From the NCBI GenBank assembly GCA_003647065.1, contig QMMC01000010.1:1-37714 (forward strand): 37,714 bases of DNA. Direction: 5' to 3'. Source of the DNA: Deltaproteobacteria bacterium. GTDB taxonomy: Bacteria; Myxococcota_A; Polyangia; Polyangiales; B10-G4. The stretch's first letter is position 1. Each line of letters begins with the position of its first letter. The position numbers were made by a program, and so were the translations under genes. A model generated the notes under the pieces. The model made no database searches and had not been told where the DNA came from. It saw only the letters and a program-made list of their open reading frames with translations. Shown here in pieces: positions 22,927-32,198 of this stretch.

Positions 22927-24150
22927 ATGGCCGACGACCGCCCGATGCTCCTCTTCGTGAGCGACATTCACCTGACCGATCAACTGCACGGCGCGATCAT
23001 CCCCCGGGCGGCCACCTTCGAGCGCTTTTGGGTGCGGATTCAGGCGTCCCGGGGGCAGCGCCCGGCCGAACTGTGTTTCGTCGGCGACCTCTTCGACCTC
23101 GTACGCTCCCCGAGCTGGTTCGATGGGGCCTACCGCCCCTACCACGAGCCGAGCCCCGGCCTCGCCGCCAAGATCGAGGCCATCATCGACCAGATCCTAG
23201 TCCGTGAAGAGCCCTTCTTCTCGGCGATACGCGAGCGGGTCGAATCCGGGGCGCTGAAGATCCACTACGTCCTCGGCAATCACGACCGCCTGCTGCGCTA
23301 CGCCCCCGCGGCGCGGCGCAAGGTGTGGAAGGCGCTCACCGGCGAGGATCGCGACGTCGAGTTTCCGACCCAGATGCGCTTCCCCGACCACGGAGTCATC
23401 GCGTACCACGGCAATGCTTCGGACTCGGTGAACTACGACGCCGACGGCGGGGCCACCATCGGCGACGCCATCGGCTCCGAGCTCATCACTCGTTTTCCGC
23501 GGTCGGTTCGGCTGCTCACCGGCGAGGCGCACGCCGAGCTCGACGACATCGATGACGTGCGGCCGGTCTACGCGGTCCCGGCGTGGGTTCGGCAGCTCGG
23601 CGTCCTGAACCCGGCGCTGCTTCGGCCGGTCAACGAAACCTGGTCCGGCCTCGTCGAGTCGTTTCTCTCTCGGTCCTTCGTCAAAGGCTGGATGAAGGAG
23701 CACAAGAGAAACCGTTTCGCCCTCGGCGAGGCGATGAAGCTGAAGCTCTTGCTCGAACTCTCGACGCGGAAGGTCGTCGCCAAGGGCAGCGACAAGCGCC
23801 TGACGGAACTCTACAAGTTCTTGCAGCACGGATTCGACGGCAAGATGTCGAAGCACGGGGTTGGAGTCCTCGCGGATAATCCGGGCTTCAACTACATCGT
23901 CAACGGGCACTCTCACTTCGCGACGATGGTGCCCCTCGGAAACGTCGGCGGTAAGCCGGCGGTGTATTTCAACACCGGCACCTGGCGCAGCGTTCACCAG
24001 ATCGGTCACGGCCTCGGCGGCCGACCGACCTTCCTGCCCTACGACGCCATGAGCTACCTCGTGTTCTTCCCCGACGGAGACGAACTGGGCCGCGCCTACG
24101 AGTGGTGGACCGGCGCCATGATCGCGAGAACAGATACCGCTACTGCGTGA
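22927..24150 (+). CDS. Calcineurin-like metallophosphoesterase
   Basis: This 407-residue protein carries the full set of metallophosphoesterase motifs: FVSDIHL (residues 10-16), CFVGDLFDL, VLGNHDRLL, VIAYHGNAS and VNGHSHFATMVPL. The last, with a following NTGTWRSVHQ, closes the binuclear metal site. GDLFD and YHGN/GHSH resemble LpxH-type UDP-2,3-diacylglucosamine hydrolases. The protein is longer than LpxH, with an extra helical middle region (SLVESFLSRSFVKGWMKEHKRNR), so the assignment is to the superfamily only. It is divergently placed from proS, with a 72-base gap between the two starts. Its stop at 24150 is five bases before a cluster of 35-bp repeats. Confidence 0.85.
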   Translation: MADDRPMLLFVSDIHLTDQLHGAIIPRAATFERFWVRIQASRGQRPAELCFVGDLFDLVRSPSWFDGAYRPYHEPSPGLAAKIEAIIDQILVREEPFFSAIRERVESGALKIHYVLGNHDRLLRYAPAARRKVWKALTGEDRDVEFPTQMRFPDHGVIAYHGNASDSVNYDADGGATIGDAIGSELITRFPRSVRLLTGEAHAELDDIDDVRPVYAVPAWVRQLGVLNPALLRPVNETWSGLVESFLSRSFVKGWMKEHKRNRFALGEAMKLKLLLELSTRKVVAKGSDKRLTELYKFLQHGFDGKMSKHGVGVLADNPGFNYIVNGHSHFATMVPLGNVGGKPAVYFNTGTWRSVHQIGHGLGGRPTFLPYDAMSYLVFFPDGDELGRAYEWWTGAMIARTDTATA

Positions 24151-24154
24151 GACA

Positions 24155-24224
24155 GTTTTGGGGACGCGTGATTGCTTAATTGCATTACGGTTTCGGGGAC
24201 GCGTGATTGCTTAATTGCATTACG
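24155..24224 (+). repeat. Tandem pair of 35-bp REP-like repeats
   Basis: Two head-to-tail units (24155-24189 and 24190-24224) differ at one base (GTTTT versus GTTTC). Each contains GGGGACGCGTGATTGCTTAA and ends ...TTGCATTACG. The central ACGCGT and the AT-rich half are self-complementary in part. No coding role is seen. Confidence 0.95.
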
Positions 24225-24266
24225 CCGACGACCGGGCACCTGTCGCTTGCGAAGCCGCTCGCTGCG

Positions 24267-24296
24267 CGTAATGCAATTAAGCAATCACGCGTCCCC
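24267..24296 (-). repeat. Inverted copy of the REP-like unit
   Basis: The plus strand reads CGTAATGCAATTAAGCAATC followed by ACGCGTCCCC, the exact complement of the 30-bp core at 24160-24189 and 24195-24224. With the second unit it can form a 30-bp stem around a 42-base loop (24225-24266). A shorter degenerate copy (CAATCACGCGTTT, 24310-24322) overlaps the end of the next gene. Confidence 0.95.
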
Positions 24297-24308
24297 CCTG
24301 TTGATTGA

Positions 24309-25367
24309 TCAATCACGCGTTTCAGTTGCGTCTACTGGGTGGAGTTGGGCGCCCGACTCGGTCATGACGACGACGGCGCTGCCGTCGGGGGCGATGGTCA
24401 CGCCGCGGATTGGTTCGTTGGCGTCGGTGCCGAAGGATGCGAGGTCGTCTCCGGTGGTGAGGTCGCGGACTATGGTGCGGCCTTCCGAAAGCCACGCCCC
24501 CCGGGTGCCGTCGTCCGAGATCGATCGCGGTCGTTCGGTGAGGGCCGGGCCGATGGGCTCCAGGCGCAGTTGACCGCGGACGAGGTGCGCGTGCACGAAG
24601 CGGGTCACGCCCTCCATGCGGGCCGTCGCGAAGAAGCCCTCGCCGCTTGCGCCTTCGGCGAACGGGCGGAGGCGTCGGGCCGGGGGGGCGAGGACGCGAA
24701 CGCGCTCGCCGTCCGAGGTGCGGTAGAGGGCCAGTCGGGATCGGGTGTCCCGGAGGACGAAGTGACGGTCGTCGAGGAAGGTGACATCGGCGCCGTCGAG
24801 GACGAATCGGCGTCTGAGCGATCGCAGGTCGAAGATATGGATGCGGTCCGGGCTCTGAGTTTCGCCGCCGCGGCGTTCCTCGGGGGCACCGTGCACGGCG
24901 AGGGCGACGAAACGGCCGGAAGGGGAGAATCGAATGGAGCGGAGGGTCCCTCCGCGGAGCCGCGCGATGCGCCGCAATTCGGTGCCCCGGATGTCCCCGA
25001 GACGCACCCACAGGTGCGTATTGGTGCATGGCGCGATGCCCTCGGCGGGCACGTGCACGGCCGTTGCCGTGACCACCAGGCTCCCGTCGGGGCTGACGGC
25101 GGCGCGAGCGCGGCCGAGGCCGGCGCGGGTGGTCACAGCGGCGTCGCCGCGAAAGTCCACGATGGCGTCACCGGACCGTGCAACGGCGCCATCGGGGGTG
25201 AAGACGGCGTGCAGAGGCGGGGGGGCGGCCTCCGGACAGGCGAGGGCTCCGACGGGCATGGCCAATACGGCCAAGGGGGCCAGTGCGGCGAAGAGCGCAG
25301 AGACTGCGTCGCCGAAGGGGCTCCGTCGCATCGTCGCGCGAGAAGCGGCGTTCACGGCCCGTCGCAT
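24309..25367 (-). CDS. Exported WD40/TolB-like beta-propeller protein
   Basis: This 352-residue protein has a hydrophobic N-terminal signal (ALFAALAPLAVLAMPVGALAC). Repeated motifs of the TolB/YncE-like propeller follow: AAVSPDGSLVVTATAV, RSIRFSPSGRFVALAVHG, VTFLDDRHFVLRDT, RSISDDGTRGAWLSEGR and GVTIAPDGSAVVVMTE. There are about six blades, with the SPDG/SPSG pattern. It probably binds a ligand or partner in the periplasm. A TACCCT hexamer lies seven bases before ATG at 25367. An inner ATG at 25331 is possible. The last residues (ETRD, stop TGA at 24309) lie in a degenerate copy of the neighbouring repeat family, so the natural C-terminus may have been altered. Confidence 0.75.
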   Translation of the reverse strand: MRRAVNAASRATMRRSPFGDAVSALFAALAPLAVLAMPVGALACPEAAPPPLHAVFTPDGAVARSGDAIVDFRGDAAVTTRAGLGRARAAVSPDGSLVVTATAVHVPAEGIAPCTNTHLWVRLGDIRGTELRRIARLRGGTLRSIRFSPSGRFVALAVHGAPEERRGGETQSPDRIHIFDLRSLRRRFVLDGADVTFLDDRHFVLRDTRSRLALYRTSDGERVRVLAPPARRLRPFAEGASGEGFFATARMEGVTRFVHAHLVRGQLRLEPIGPALTERPRSISDDGTRGAWLSEGRTIVRDLTTGDDLASFGTDANEPIRGVTIAPDGSAVVVMTESGAQLHPVDATETRD

Positions 25368-25374
25368 CGTCCGG

Positions 25375-25380
25375 AGGGTA
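25375..25380 (-). promoter_or_regulatory. -10-like hexamer seven bases before a start codon
   Basis: On the minus strand TACCCT ends seven bases before the ATG at 25367 of the propeller gene, without a Shine-Dalgarno sequence. Confidence 0.35.
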
Positions 25381-25448
25381 GCTCACCGAGGACGGCGTGT
25401 CCTATGCTTCGCCGGTCGCCCGTTGGGTACAGGCCGAGAGGGGAAACC

Positions 25449-26165
25449 ATGGACCAAAAATCAATCGACGACATGCTCGCCGCGACCCTCGAGGACCACG
25501 TCCTGTCGCGCGGAGAAAAGCACGCGCTCAGCGAGGTTCTCCGAGAACAGGGCCTCGGCGAAGAGGGCTTCGCGTTCTGGCGCCATCGCGCCTTCGCCCT
25601 CGCTCGGGCCGAGCTCGGCGCCCTCGAGGGGCGCGATTCCCAGATGGGTACGAAGGTCGTCGATTGGCTCGAGGGGGTGGTGAAGGTGCTGCACCCCATC
25701 GGCGACGGATCCGAGGGGGTCGCCCGGGTGTGCTTCAGCCCCGGGCCCGAGTGCCTCCGGGCCATCATCTCCGAACTCGGCCGCGCTCAGAAGACCATCG
25801 ACATCTGCGTCTTCACCATCACCGACGATCGCGTCACCGGGGAGATCCTCGCCGCCCACCGCCGCGGGGTGAAGGTGCGCGTCGCGACCGACGACGACAA
25901 GGCTTACGACCGGGGCTCCGACGTCGAACGCCTCGCAGCCGCGGACATCGAGGTGAGGGTCGACGTCACCGACCACCACATGCATCACAAGTTCGCAGTC
26001 TTCGACGACGCCCGGCTGGTGACCGGGAGCTACAACTGGACGCGCAGCGCCGCCGAGTACAACCAGGAAAACGTCCTCGTCACCGACGATGGGCGCCTGG
26101 TTGGGCCCTATCGACAGATGTTCGACCGGCTCTGGGAGCGCTTCAAGCCGTTCCACGGGGCCTGA
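25449..26165 (+). CDS. Single-HKD phospholipase D-like protein
   Basis: This 238-residue protein has an N-terminal helical segment of about 60 residues (ATLEDHVLSRGEKHALSEVL) resembling TerB-like helical domains. One phospholipase-D (HKD) domain follows: VCFSPGPECLRAII, TIDICVFTITDDRVTGEI, GVKVRVATDDDKAYDRGSDV and the catalytic HHKFAVFDDARLVTGSYNW, with H-x-K-x4-D. A single HKD suggests that it works as a dimer, as in Nuc endonucleases and mitochondrial PLD6/Zucchini. The spacing HMHHKFAVFDD...YNWTRSA is also seen in those proteins. The substrate could be nucleic acid or phospholipid. The GAGAGGGG ribosome site supports ATG at 25449. Confidence 0.82.
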   Translation: MDQKSIDDMLAATLEDHVLSRGEKHALSEVLREQGLGEEGFAFWRHRAFALARAELGALEGRDSQMGTKVVDWLEGVVKVLHPIGDGSEGVARVCFSPGPECLRAIISELGRAQKTIDICVFTITDDRVTGEILAAHRRGVKVRVATDDDKAYDRGSDVERLAAADIEVRVDVTDHHMHHKFAVFDDARLVTGSYNWTRSAAEYNQENVLVTDDGRLVGPYRQMFDRLWERFKPFHGA

Positions 26166-26168
26166 ACG

Positions 26169-26192
26169 GCGGCTTTTCATGCAAGAAGCCGC
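26169..26192 (+). terminator. Hairpin after the PLD-like gene
   Basis: GCGGCTT (26169-26175) and AAGCCGC (26186-26192) flank a ten-base loop just after the stop. There is no T-run, so termination is uncertain. Confidence 0.35.
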
Positions 26193-26307
26193 GGATCTGC
26201 GGCGGATCACGGGCTGCACGTACGGACCGGGTTGACGTCCTCGTCACTCCCCGCCGACCCTGAACGTAAGTTCCCAGGGGTTGTTGGAAGTTCTACGGAG
26301 GCGCCGC

Positions 26308-27330
26308 GTGGTTGAAGAGGCCGAGTCGAAGGAGTTCAAGTCCAAGCTGTCCACCGGGCGCACCCGCTTTTTGGCGAACGCGGTTCAGCACTCCCTCTCT
26401 TCCGGGCGTCGCGCGGCGGCGGATTTCATTCGCTGTTTTCCTCCGTCGCGAATCATGGAGGCGCTGGGTGCGAAGCCCGAGCTCCGGGCGCGCATTCTCG
26501 TCGAGACGACGGGGACTCGCGAGAGGGTCGCGCTCCAGAAGAGCGCGGCTTCGGCCGGAGAGGACCTGCAAATCGCTCTCGACGTGGCAGAGACCGACCC
26601 GGAGGCGATCGTCCGGCTCTTTCGCCCCGACGACAGGGTCCGCTACCTCGACGCCAAGGAGCTCTGGGCATTCGTCTGCGAAGGCGAGTTCTGGAAGGCG
26701 CAGCTCGACGGAATGGCCCTCGAGATCTCGCGCTCCCACATCGGCTACGTGATCAACAACGCGATGGAGGAGAAGCTCCTGAAGGCCCGCGACGTGATCG
26801 ACGGCGTCGGCGTCGATCGCCTCGCCGAGGTGCTCCCGCGAACCGAACTCGGCTGGATGCTCGCCAAGGCCCTCGAGCGAGGTCGCGGTCGTAAGCCATT
26901 CACCGATGAGCAGTTCCTCGCGGAGGCGCCAATCGGGGTCCTCTCCGATCATGTTCCTTTGGCGGAGCTTTGGGATCGCGTCGTGACTGCTCACGTCGCG
27001 GTGCCCCAGTCCTTCCTGGAGGCATTGACCCGGGAGTCTGCGGTTCCGGAGCCTCTCGTGGCGGACGAGACGCGTGCCTCCGGGGTGCCACCGGCTTCCG
27101 AAGAGGCCGAGGCTGCGGCCAAGGCCGCCGCCAATGCCACCGGCGATACCACCAGGGACACCGGGATGAAGGCGACGACCAAGGCGGCCATGAAAACGAC
27201 GACTCAAGGGGTCGGCGTCGTTTCGGCCCCGGCGGATGATTCGTCCACCGAGGGCAACAACTTCGACTTTTCGGACGTCACCGCCAGCGAGGGGATCGAA
27301 GAAGCCGTCGCCAAGGTGACCTCGAGCTAG
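26308..27330 (+). CDS. Protein of unknown function with Ala/Thr-rich C-terminus
   Basis: I do not recognise this 340-residue protein. It is predicted cytoplasmic (no signal peptide or membrane helix) and mostly helical: FLANAVQHSLSSGRRAAADF, SRIMEALGAKPELRARILVE, SAASAGEDLQIALDVAETDPEAIVRLF and ELWAFVCEGEFW. After residue 250 it becomes low in complexity and rich in Ala, Glu and Thr (SEEAEAAAKAAANATGDTT, KATTKAAMKTTT), then acidic. GTG at 26308 is preferred because GGAGG (26297-26301) lies six bases upstream. A TTG at 26281 is unlikely. The stop codon TAG (27328-27330) is formed at the edge of the MITE-like element that follows, so the natural C-terminus may have been lost or extended. Confidence 0.75.
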   Translation: MVEEAESKEFKSKLSTGRTRFLANAVQHSLSSGRRAAADFIRCFPPSRIMEALGAKPELRARILVETTGTRERVALQKSAASAGEDLQIALDVAETDPEAIVRLFRPDDRVRYLDAKELWAFVCEGEFWKAQLDGMALEISRSHIGYVINNAMEEKLLKARDVIDGVGVDRLAEVLPRTELGWMLAKALERGRGRKPFTDEQFLAEAPIGVLSDHVPLAELWDRVVTAHVAVPQSFLEALTRESAVPEPLVADETRASGVPPASEEAEAAAKAAANATGDTTRDTGMKATTKAAMKTTTQGVGVVSAPADDSSTEGNNFDFSDVTASEGIEEAVAKVTSS

Positions 27331-27492
27331 AGCACATCTCGAGAATGCTCCTGTCGCCTCGCTTGCGGGGCGCGACCGTCTGCCGCCATCCCCTCGATTC
27401 GAAAATGCTCGGCATTTCCTCGTCTCGCGGACGCGACATCCGACCACGCCGCGCGGCGCGATGCTCGGTCGCATTCTTGAGATGTGCTCTAG
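27327..27492. mobile_element. MITE-like 166-bp element with 22-bp terminal inverted repeats
   Basis: CTAGAGCACATCTCGAGAAT-type ends (27327-27348) recur inverted at 27471-27492 with one mismatch in 22. The edges are CTAG on both sides, compatible with a TA target duplication around a GAGCACATCTCGAGAATGC terminal repeat, as in IS630/Tc1-mariner MITEs. Internal palindromes (AAATGCTCGGCATTT near 27404-27418) share sequence with the ends. There is no open frame inside. The left end provides the stop codon of the upstream gene. Confidence 0.75.
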
Positions 27493-27541
27493 CCGTACCA
27501 TCGCCTTGCCAAATCGCCCCCGGGGGCGTAGCAGCAGCGGC

Positions 27542-28345
27542 ATGCGTACGATGAACTATCGCGGTCGCTGGGTCCTCTTGACCGGCGCTTCCTCGGGCCT
27601 AGGCCTCGAGATGGCCAAGGTCCTCGCCCGAGACTACGGGGCCAACTTGGTGCTGGTCGCGCGGCGCGAGGAACGCCTGCGAAAGCTCGCCGAAGAGCTG
27701 ACCGCCGCCCATGGCATCGAGACCCACGTGGTCGCCGCCGACCTCATGAAAGAGGAGGACGTCTCCCGGGTCGTCGAAGAGAGCATCGGGGGGCGCGACC
27801 TCTACGCTGCGATTCTCAATGCTGGGGTCACGCACTTCGGTCACCACCACGAGCTCTCGTGGGCCGACTTCCAGAACATGCTCTCCCTCAACGTCTCGTC
27901 CGTAGTGCAGCTGACGACCCTGCTCCTGCCCTACCTCGAGGAGCGCCGCGAGGATGGGGGCATCATGATCATCTCGAGCCTCGCGGGCTTGACGCCAGTC
28001 GCCTATCAAACGGCCTACTCGGCAACCAAGGCTTTCCTGGTCAACTACGGCTGCGGCCTTCACCACGAGATGCACCACCGCGGCGTGTCGGTGACCACCT
28101 TCGCGCCGGGCGGCATCATCACCGAGATGACCGCCGGGGAGCGCTTCAACTCGCTGCGCGCCTGGCTCATGCCCGCGGACAAGTGCGCCGAAGAAGCGAT
28201 CGAGTCCTTCAGCCGGCGTCGCTACTTGTACGTGCCGGGGGCCATGATGCGCTGGGGCACCTCGCTCACCAAGTTCGTCCCGCAGCGCTTCCTGGTCGGC
28301 CGGGTCGCGGCGCAGTACCGGCGCTCGCTGAGTAAGCACGGCTGA
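27542..28345 (+). CDS. Short-chain dehydrogenase/reductase
   Basis: This 267-residue classical SDR has the cofactor loop LTGASSGLGLEMA (TGxxxGxG), the NADP-type arginines VARREERL, ILNAGVTHFG (NAG), IISSLAGLTPVAYQTAYSATKAF (Ser ... YxxxK) and APGGIITEMT. All catalytic residues are present. The C-terminal WGTSLTKFVPQRFLVGRVAAQYRRSL is like many DltE/retinol-dehydrogenase-like membrane-associated SDRs. The substrate is unknown. ATG at 27542 and ATG at 27551 are both possible, as neither has a strong ribosome site. It converges on sfsA with a three-base gap. Confidence 0.85.
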   Translation: MRTMNYRGRWVLLTGASSGLGLEMAKVLARDYGANLVLVARREERLRKLAEELTAAHGIETHVVAADLMKEEDVSRVVEESIGGRDLYAAILNAGVTHFGHHHELSWADFQNMLSLNVSSVVQLTTLLLPYLEERREDGGIMIISSLAGLTPVAYQTAYSATKAFLVNYGCGLHHEMHHRGVSVTTFAPGGIITEMTAGERFNSLRAWLMPADKCAEEAIESFSRRRYLYVPGAMMRWGTSLTKFVPQRFLVGRVAAQYRRSLSKHG

Positions 28346-28348
28346 GAG

Positions 28349-29167
28349 TCAAACGGGGACCGGGCCGCGACGTTTCCATCCGCTCGTAGCATCGAGGGCG
28401 GCGCGCCATTGGGCGTGGCGCGTCGTGCTGTACGGGGCGAGGTCGACGGGGATTCTGCGGTCGACGACGTAGGCTTCGAGGGTCGGGACGACGCGGACCG
28501 CGCGGAAGCGTACGCCGCGCTCTTTTGCCTCACGGCAGGCCGCGGCGAAGACCGGGTCGTGGAGGTCTGAGGGGCGGATCGACTTGGCCAGGGGGTGCTG
28601 GACGACGAAGAGCACCGTCGCCCGGTCGCCGGCCGCGACCTGGTCGGTGAGCACTTGGATGTGGTGCGCCGCTCTCTCGGAGACCGAGTCCGGGAAGTAG
28701 CCGCGGCCGTCGGGGTAGACGAGGTGGCAGTTCTTCACCTCGACCCAGTGTCTCTTTTCGTTCTTGCCGGCATCGATGCCCGTATAGAGGCAGAAATCGG
28801 CGCGGCTCTTCTCTCCGTACCGGACCTCTCGGGCGAGCCGGTCGAAGCGGGTCAAGGCCGGGGCCTTCCGGGCCCGGAGAAGCGCCTCGATGATCCGGTT
28901 CGGGGCGTTGGTATTCGCGCCGACGATGTTCTCCCCGTCGAGGGAGAGCTCCCAGGTGTACTTCAGCTTGCGCTTGCGACCCTCGGGAGCGCGGCTGATC
29001 CACACCTTCTGGCCGATCTGGACCTGGCCCTCCATGCGCCCGGGATTGACGCAGTGGACAAACACCACTCGGCCGTCCCCGAGGCGCACGTCGGCGATGA
29101 AGCGGTCGTACCGGCCGACGAGATGGCCCTCGATCAGCTGTGTGTCATGGGCGACCGAGAGCAGCAC
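28349..29167 (-). CDS. sfsA: Sugar fermentation stimulation protein A (SfsA)
   Basis: This 272-residue protein has the SfsA pattern: EGHLVGRYDRFIADVRLGDGR, VHCVNPGRMEG, RKRKLKYTWELS, GANTNAPNRIIEALL, GEKSRADFCLY, WVEVKNCHLVYPDGRGYFPDSVSERAAHHIQVL and FVVQHPLAKSIRPSDLHDPVFAAACREAKERGV. In E. coli SfsA was described as a DNA-binding regulator of maltose genes, while the family also resembles PD-(D/E)XK nucleases through the D...EVK motif (DFCLY / VEVKNC here). Its GTG start follows the purC TGA immediately, so it is the last gene of the purB-purC-sfsA operon. It is slightly longer than the E. coli protein (234 residues). Confidence 0.9.
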   Translation of the reverse strand: MLLSVAHDTQLIEGHLVGRYDRFIADVRLGDGRVVFVHCVNPGRMEGQVQIGQKVWISRAPEGRKRKLKYTWELSLDGENIVGANTNAPNRIIEALLRARKAPALTRFDRLAREVRYGEKSRADFCLYTGIDAGKNEKRHWVEVKNCHLVYPDGRGYFPDSVSERAAHHIQVLTDQVAAGDRATVLFVVQHPLAKSIRPSDLHDPVFAAACREAKERGVRFRAVRVVPTLEAYVVDRRIPVDLAPYSTTRHAQWRAALDATSGWKRRGPVPV

Positions 29168-30132
29168 TCAGGGGACGCCCAAGTTCTTGCGCATGCGGTC
29201 GTTCGGTGGCTCGGTGTTCGGTACGAAGGCCTCGCCCCGAATCTGATCACAGGCTTCGATGTAGCGTCGGGACGACTCGATCCGGACCTCGTCGGGGATG
29301 GCCGGGGGCGGCCCGTCGCCGGAGTAGCCCGCTTCTTTGAGCCAGCGCCTCAGGTACTCCTTGTCGAAGCTCTCGGGGTCGCCCCCCGCCTCGAAGCGCT
29401 CTCGGTAGCTCTCGGTGTACCAATAGCGGGAAGAGTCCGGCGTGTGGATCTCGTCGATGACTACGATCTTGCCGTCCGGGGTCTTGCCGAACTCGTACTT
29501 CGTATCGACGAGGATGAGCCCCCGGTCGGCACAAATCTTTTGGCCGATCTCGAAGAGCTTCATCGCGTAGCCGGCCGCGAGGTCGAAGTCTTCTTCGCTC
29601 ACCCGGCCCATCGCCAGGATCTCTGCCCGGGACGCGGAGACATCGTGGTCACCCTTGGCGGCTTTGGTGCTCGGCGTGAGGATCGGCTCGGGCAGCTTCT
29701 GGTGCTTCTTCAGCCCCTCGGGGAGGGTGTGGCCGCAGAAGACTCGCTCGCCGCGGTCGTAGTGGGTCCAGATGCTGGTGCTGGTCACGCCCGTGATGTA
29801 GGCGCGCACCACCATCTCGACCTCGAGGGGTACGCACTCGATGCCTACCATCACGTTGGGGTCGGGGACCTCGAGGACGTGGTTCGGGACGTCGTCCTTG
29901 GTCTGGTCGAACCACCAGGCTGCGAGGGAGTTCAGGACCTGGCCCTTGTAGGGCAGGGTGCCGAGGACCCGGTCGAAGGCGCTGACGCGGTCCGTGACCA
30001 CGATGTACCGACGTCCATCTTCGGTCGTGTAGTTGTCGCGGACCTTGCCCTCGTACTTCTTGCCGAGCACGTCGAGGTCCGAGCCGTCGAGGGTATTGGC
30101 GAGGCCGTCCCTCAGGATGTTTTCGTCGACGG

Positions 30133-30136
<4 letters not shown>
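29168..30136 (-). CDS. purC: Phosphoribosylaminoimidazole-succinocarboxamide (SAICAR) synthase
   Basis: PurC joins CAIR and aspartate with ATP to give SAICAR in purine synthesis. At 322 residues this is a long form like yeast Ade1. Recognisable blocks are [123 protein letters not shown] and [11 protein letters not shown]. Start ATG at 30136 overlaps the purB stop (ATGA, 30133-30136), and the TGA at its end abuts the sfsA GTG. The two purine enzymes catalyse neighbouring steps (PurC makes the PurB substrate), which fits one translationally coupled operon. Confidence 0.95.
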
Positions 30137-31443
<1,307 letters not shown>

Positions 31444-31482
31444 AGGCGGCGCGAAGGTATCAGAAGCCAGGAGAAGTGGAGG

Positions 31483-31510
31483 GGGGACGGTCCGAACTTT
31501 TTGAACTTTT
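31483..31510 (+). repeat. Dispersed motif copy 2 with extra GAACTTTT unit
   Basis: GGGGACGGTCCGAACTTTT (31483-31501) is the complement of 11062-11080, followed by TGAACTTTT. It lies between purB and the NUDIX gene, upstream of the chosen start of the latter. This is why the longer GTG start at 31476 is not preferred. Confidence 0.85.
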
Positions 31511-31571
31511 CGCCACGGCCGCTCGCGGCTACGCCATTGCGCCCGGGCGGCCCAGCGCCCACAACTACCCG

Positions 31572-32159
31572 GTGCCCGCCGACGTCGATCTTTCGTCCCT
31601 GCAAAGAGCCCTCGAGGCGAGGGAGCCTCAGGTCATCGCCGAGGCGAAAACGCGTGCAGCGGTCGCGACAGTTCTGCGCCCGGGAGAGGCCGGCCCCGAG
31701 GTGCTCCTGATTCGTCGGGCCGAGCATCCCGAGGACCCGTGGTCCGGGCACATGGCCTTCCCCGGGGGCCGGAAGGACCCGGAAGATGCCGATCTTCTCG
31801 CCACCGCGGTCCGGGAGACCCGCGAAGAGCTCGGCCTCGACCTCGGCGCGGGGGCCCATGCGAAGCTCTTCGGGCGCCTCGACGATACCGAGGCCATCGC
31901 CCGCGCGCGCCGCGTTGGCATGGTGATCTCCCAGTTTGTCTTCGAGGTGGGGGACCTACCTCCTCTGACCCCCAATCGCGAGGTCGCCGAGGCCCTCTGG
32001 GCGCCGATCGGCCCCATGATCGCGAGGAGTACCGCGACGACCAAACACTACGTGTACGAAGGCCAGGAGCTCGAGCTCCCCGCCTTCGATGTGGAGGGGC
32101 GGGTCGTCTGGGGTCTCACCTATTACATGCTGGAGCGGCTCTTCTCCCTCTTGCGCTGA
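31572..32159 (+). CDS. NUDIX hydrolase, CoA pyrophosphatase-like
   Basis: This roughly 195-residue NUDIX protein has a UPF0035/NudL-type fold: [42 protein letters not shown], then [18 protein letters not shown] (Nudix box with RE, EE, G) and [12 protein letters not shown]. The conserved [16 protein letters not shown] and VRETREELG blocks match peroxisomal/bacterial coenzyme A diphosphatases, which cut CoA to 3',5'-ADP and 4'-phosphopantetheine. GTG at 31572 is preferred. A longer frame from GTG 31476 would translate across a dispersed repeat. It diverges from purB and is followed by cyaY 39 bases downstream. Confidence 0.85.
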   Translation: MPADVDLSSLQRALEAREPQVIAEAKTRAAVATVLRPGEAGPEVLLIRRAEHPEDPWSGHMAFPGGRKDPEDADLLATAVRETREELGLDLGAGAHAKLFGRLDDTEAIARARRVGMVISQFVFEVGDLPPLTPNREVAEALWAPIGPMIARSTATTKHYVYEGQELELPAFDVEGRVVWGLTYYMLERLFSLLR

Positions 32160-32198
32160 GGGCGCCGCCGCTCTATCGAGGACGGTGGAGCATGCGCC

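Noticed and set aside
26281-26307. TTG start for the unknown protein at 26281
   Set aside because: A GGAGG site lies six bases before GTG 26308, so the shorter start is better supported.
31476-31571. Upstream extension of the NUDIX protein from GTG 31476
   Set aside because: It would translate a dispersed repeat, and the family start is better matched at 31572.
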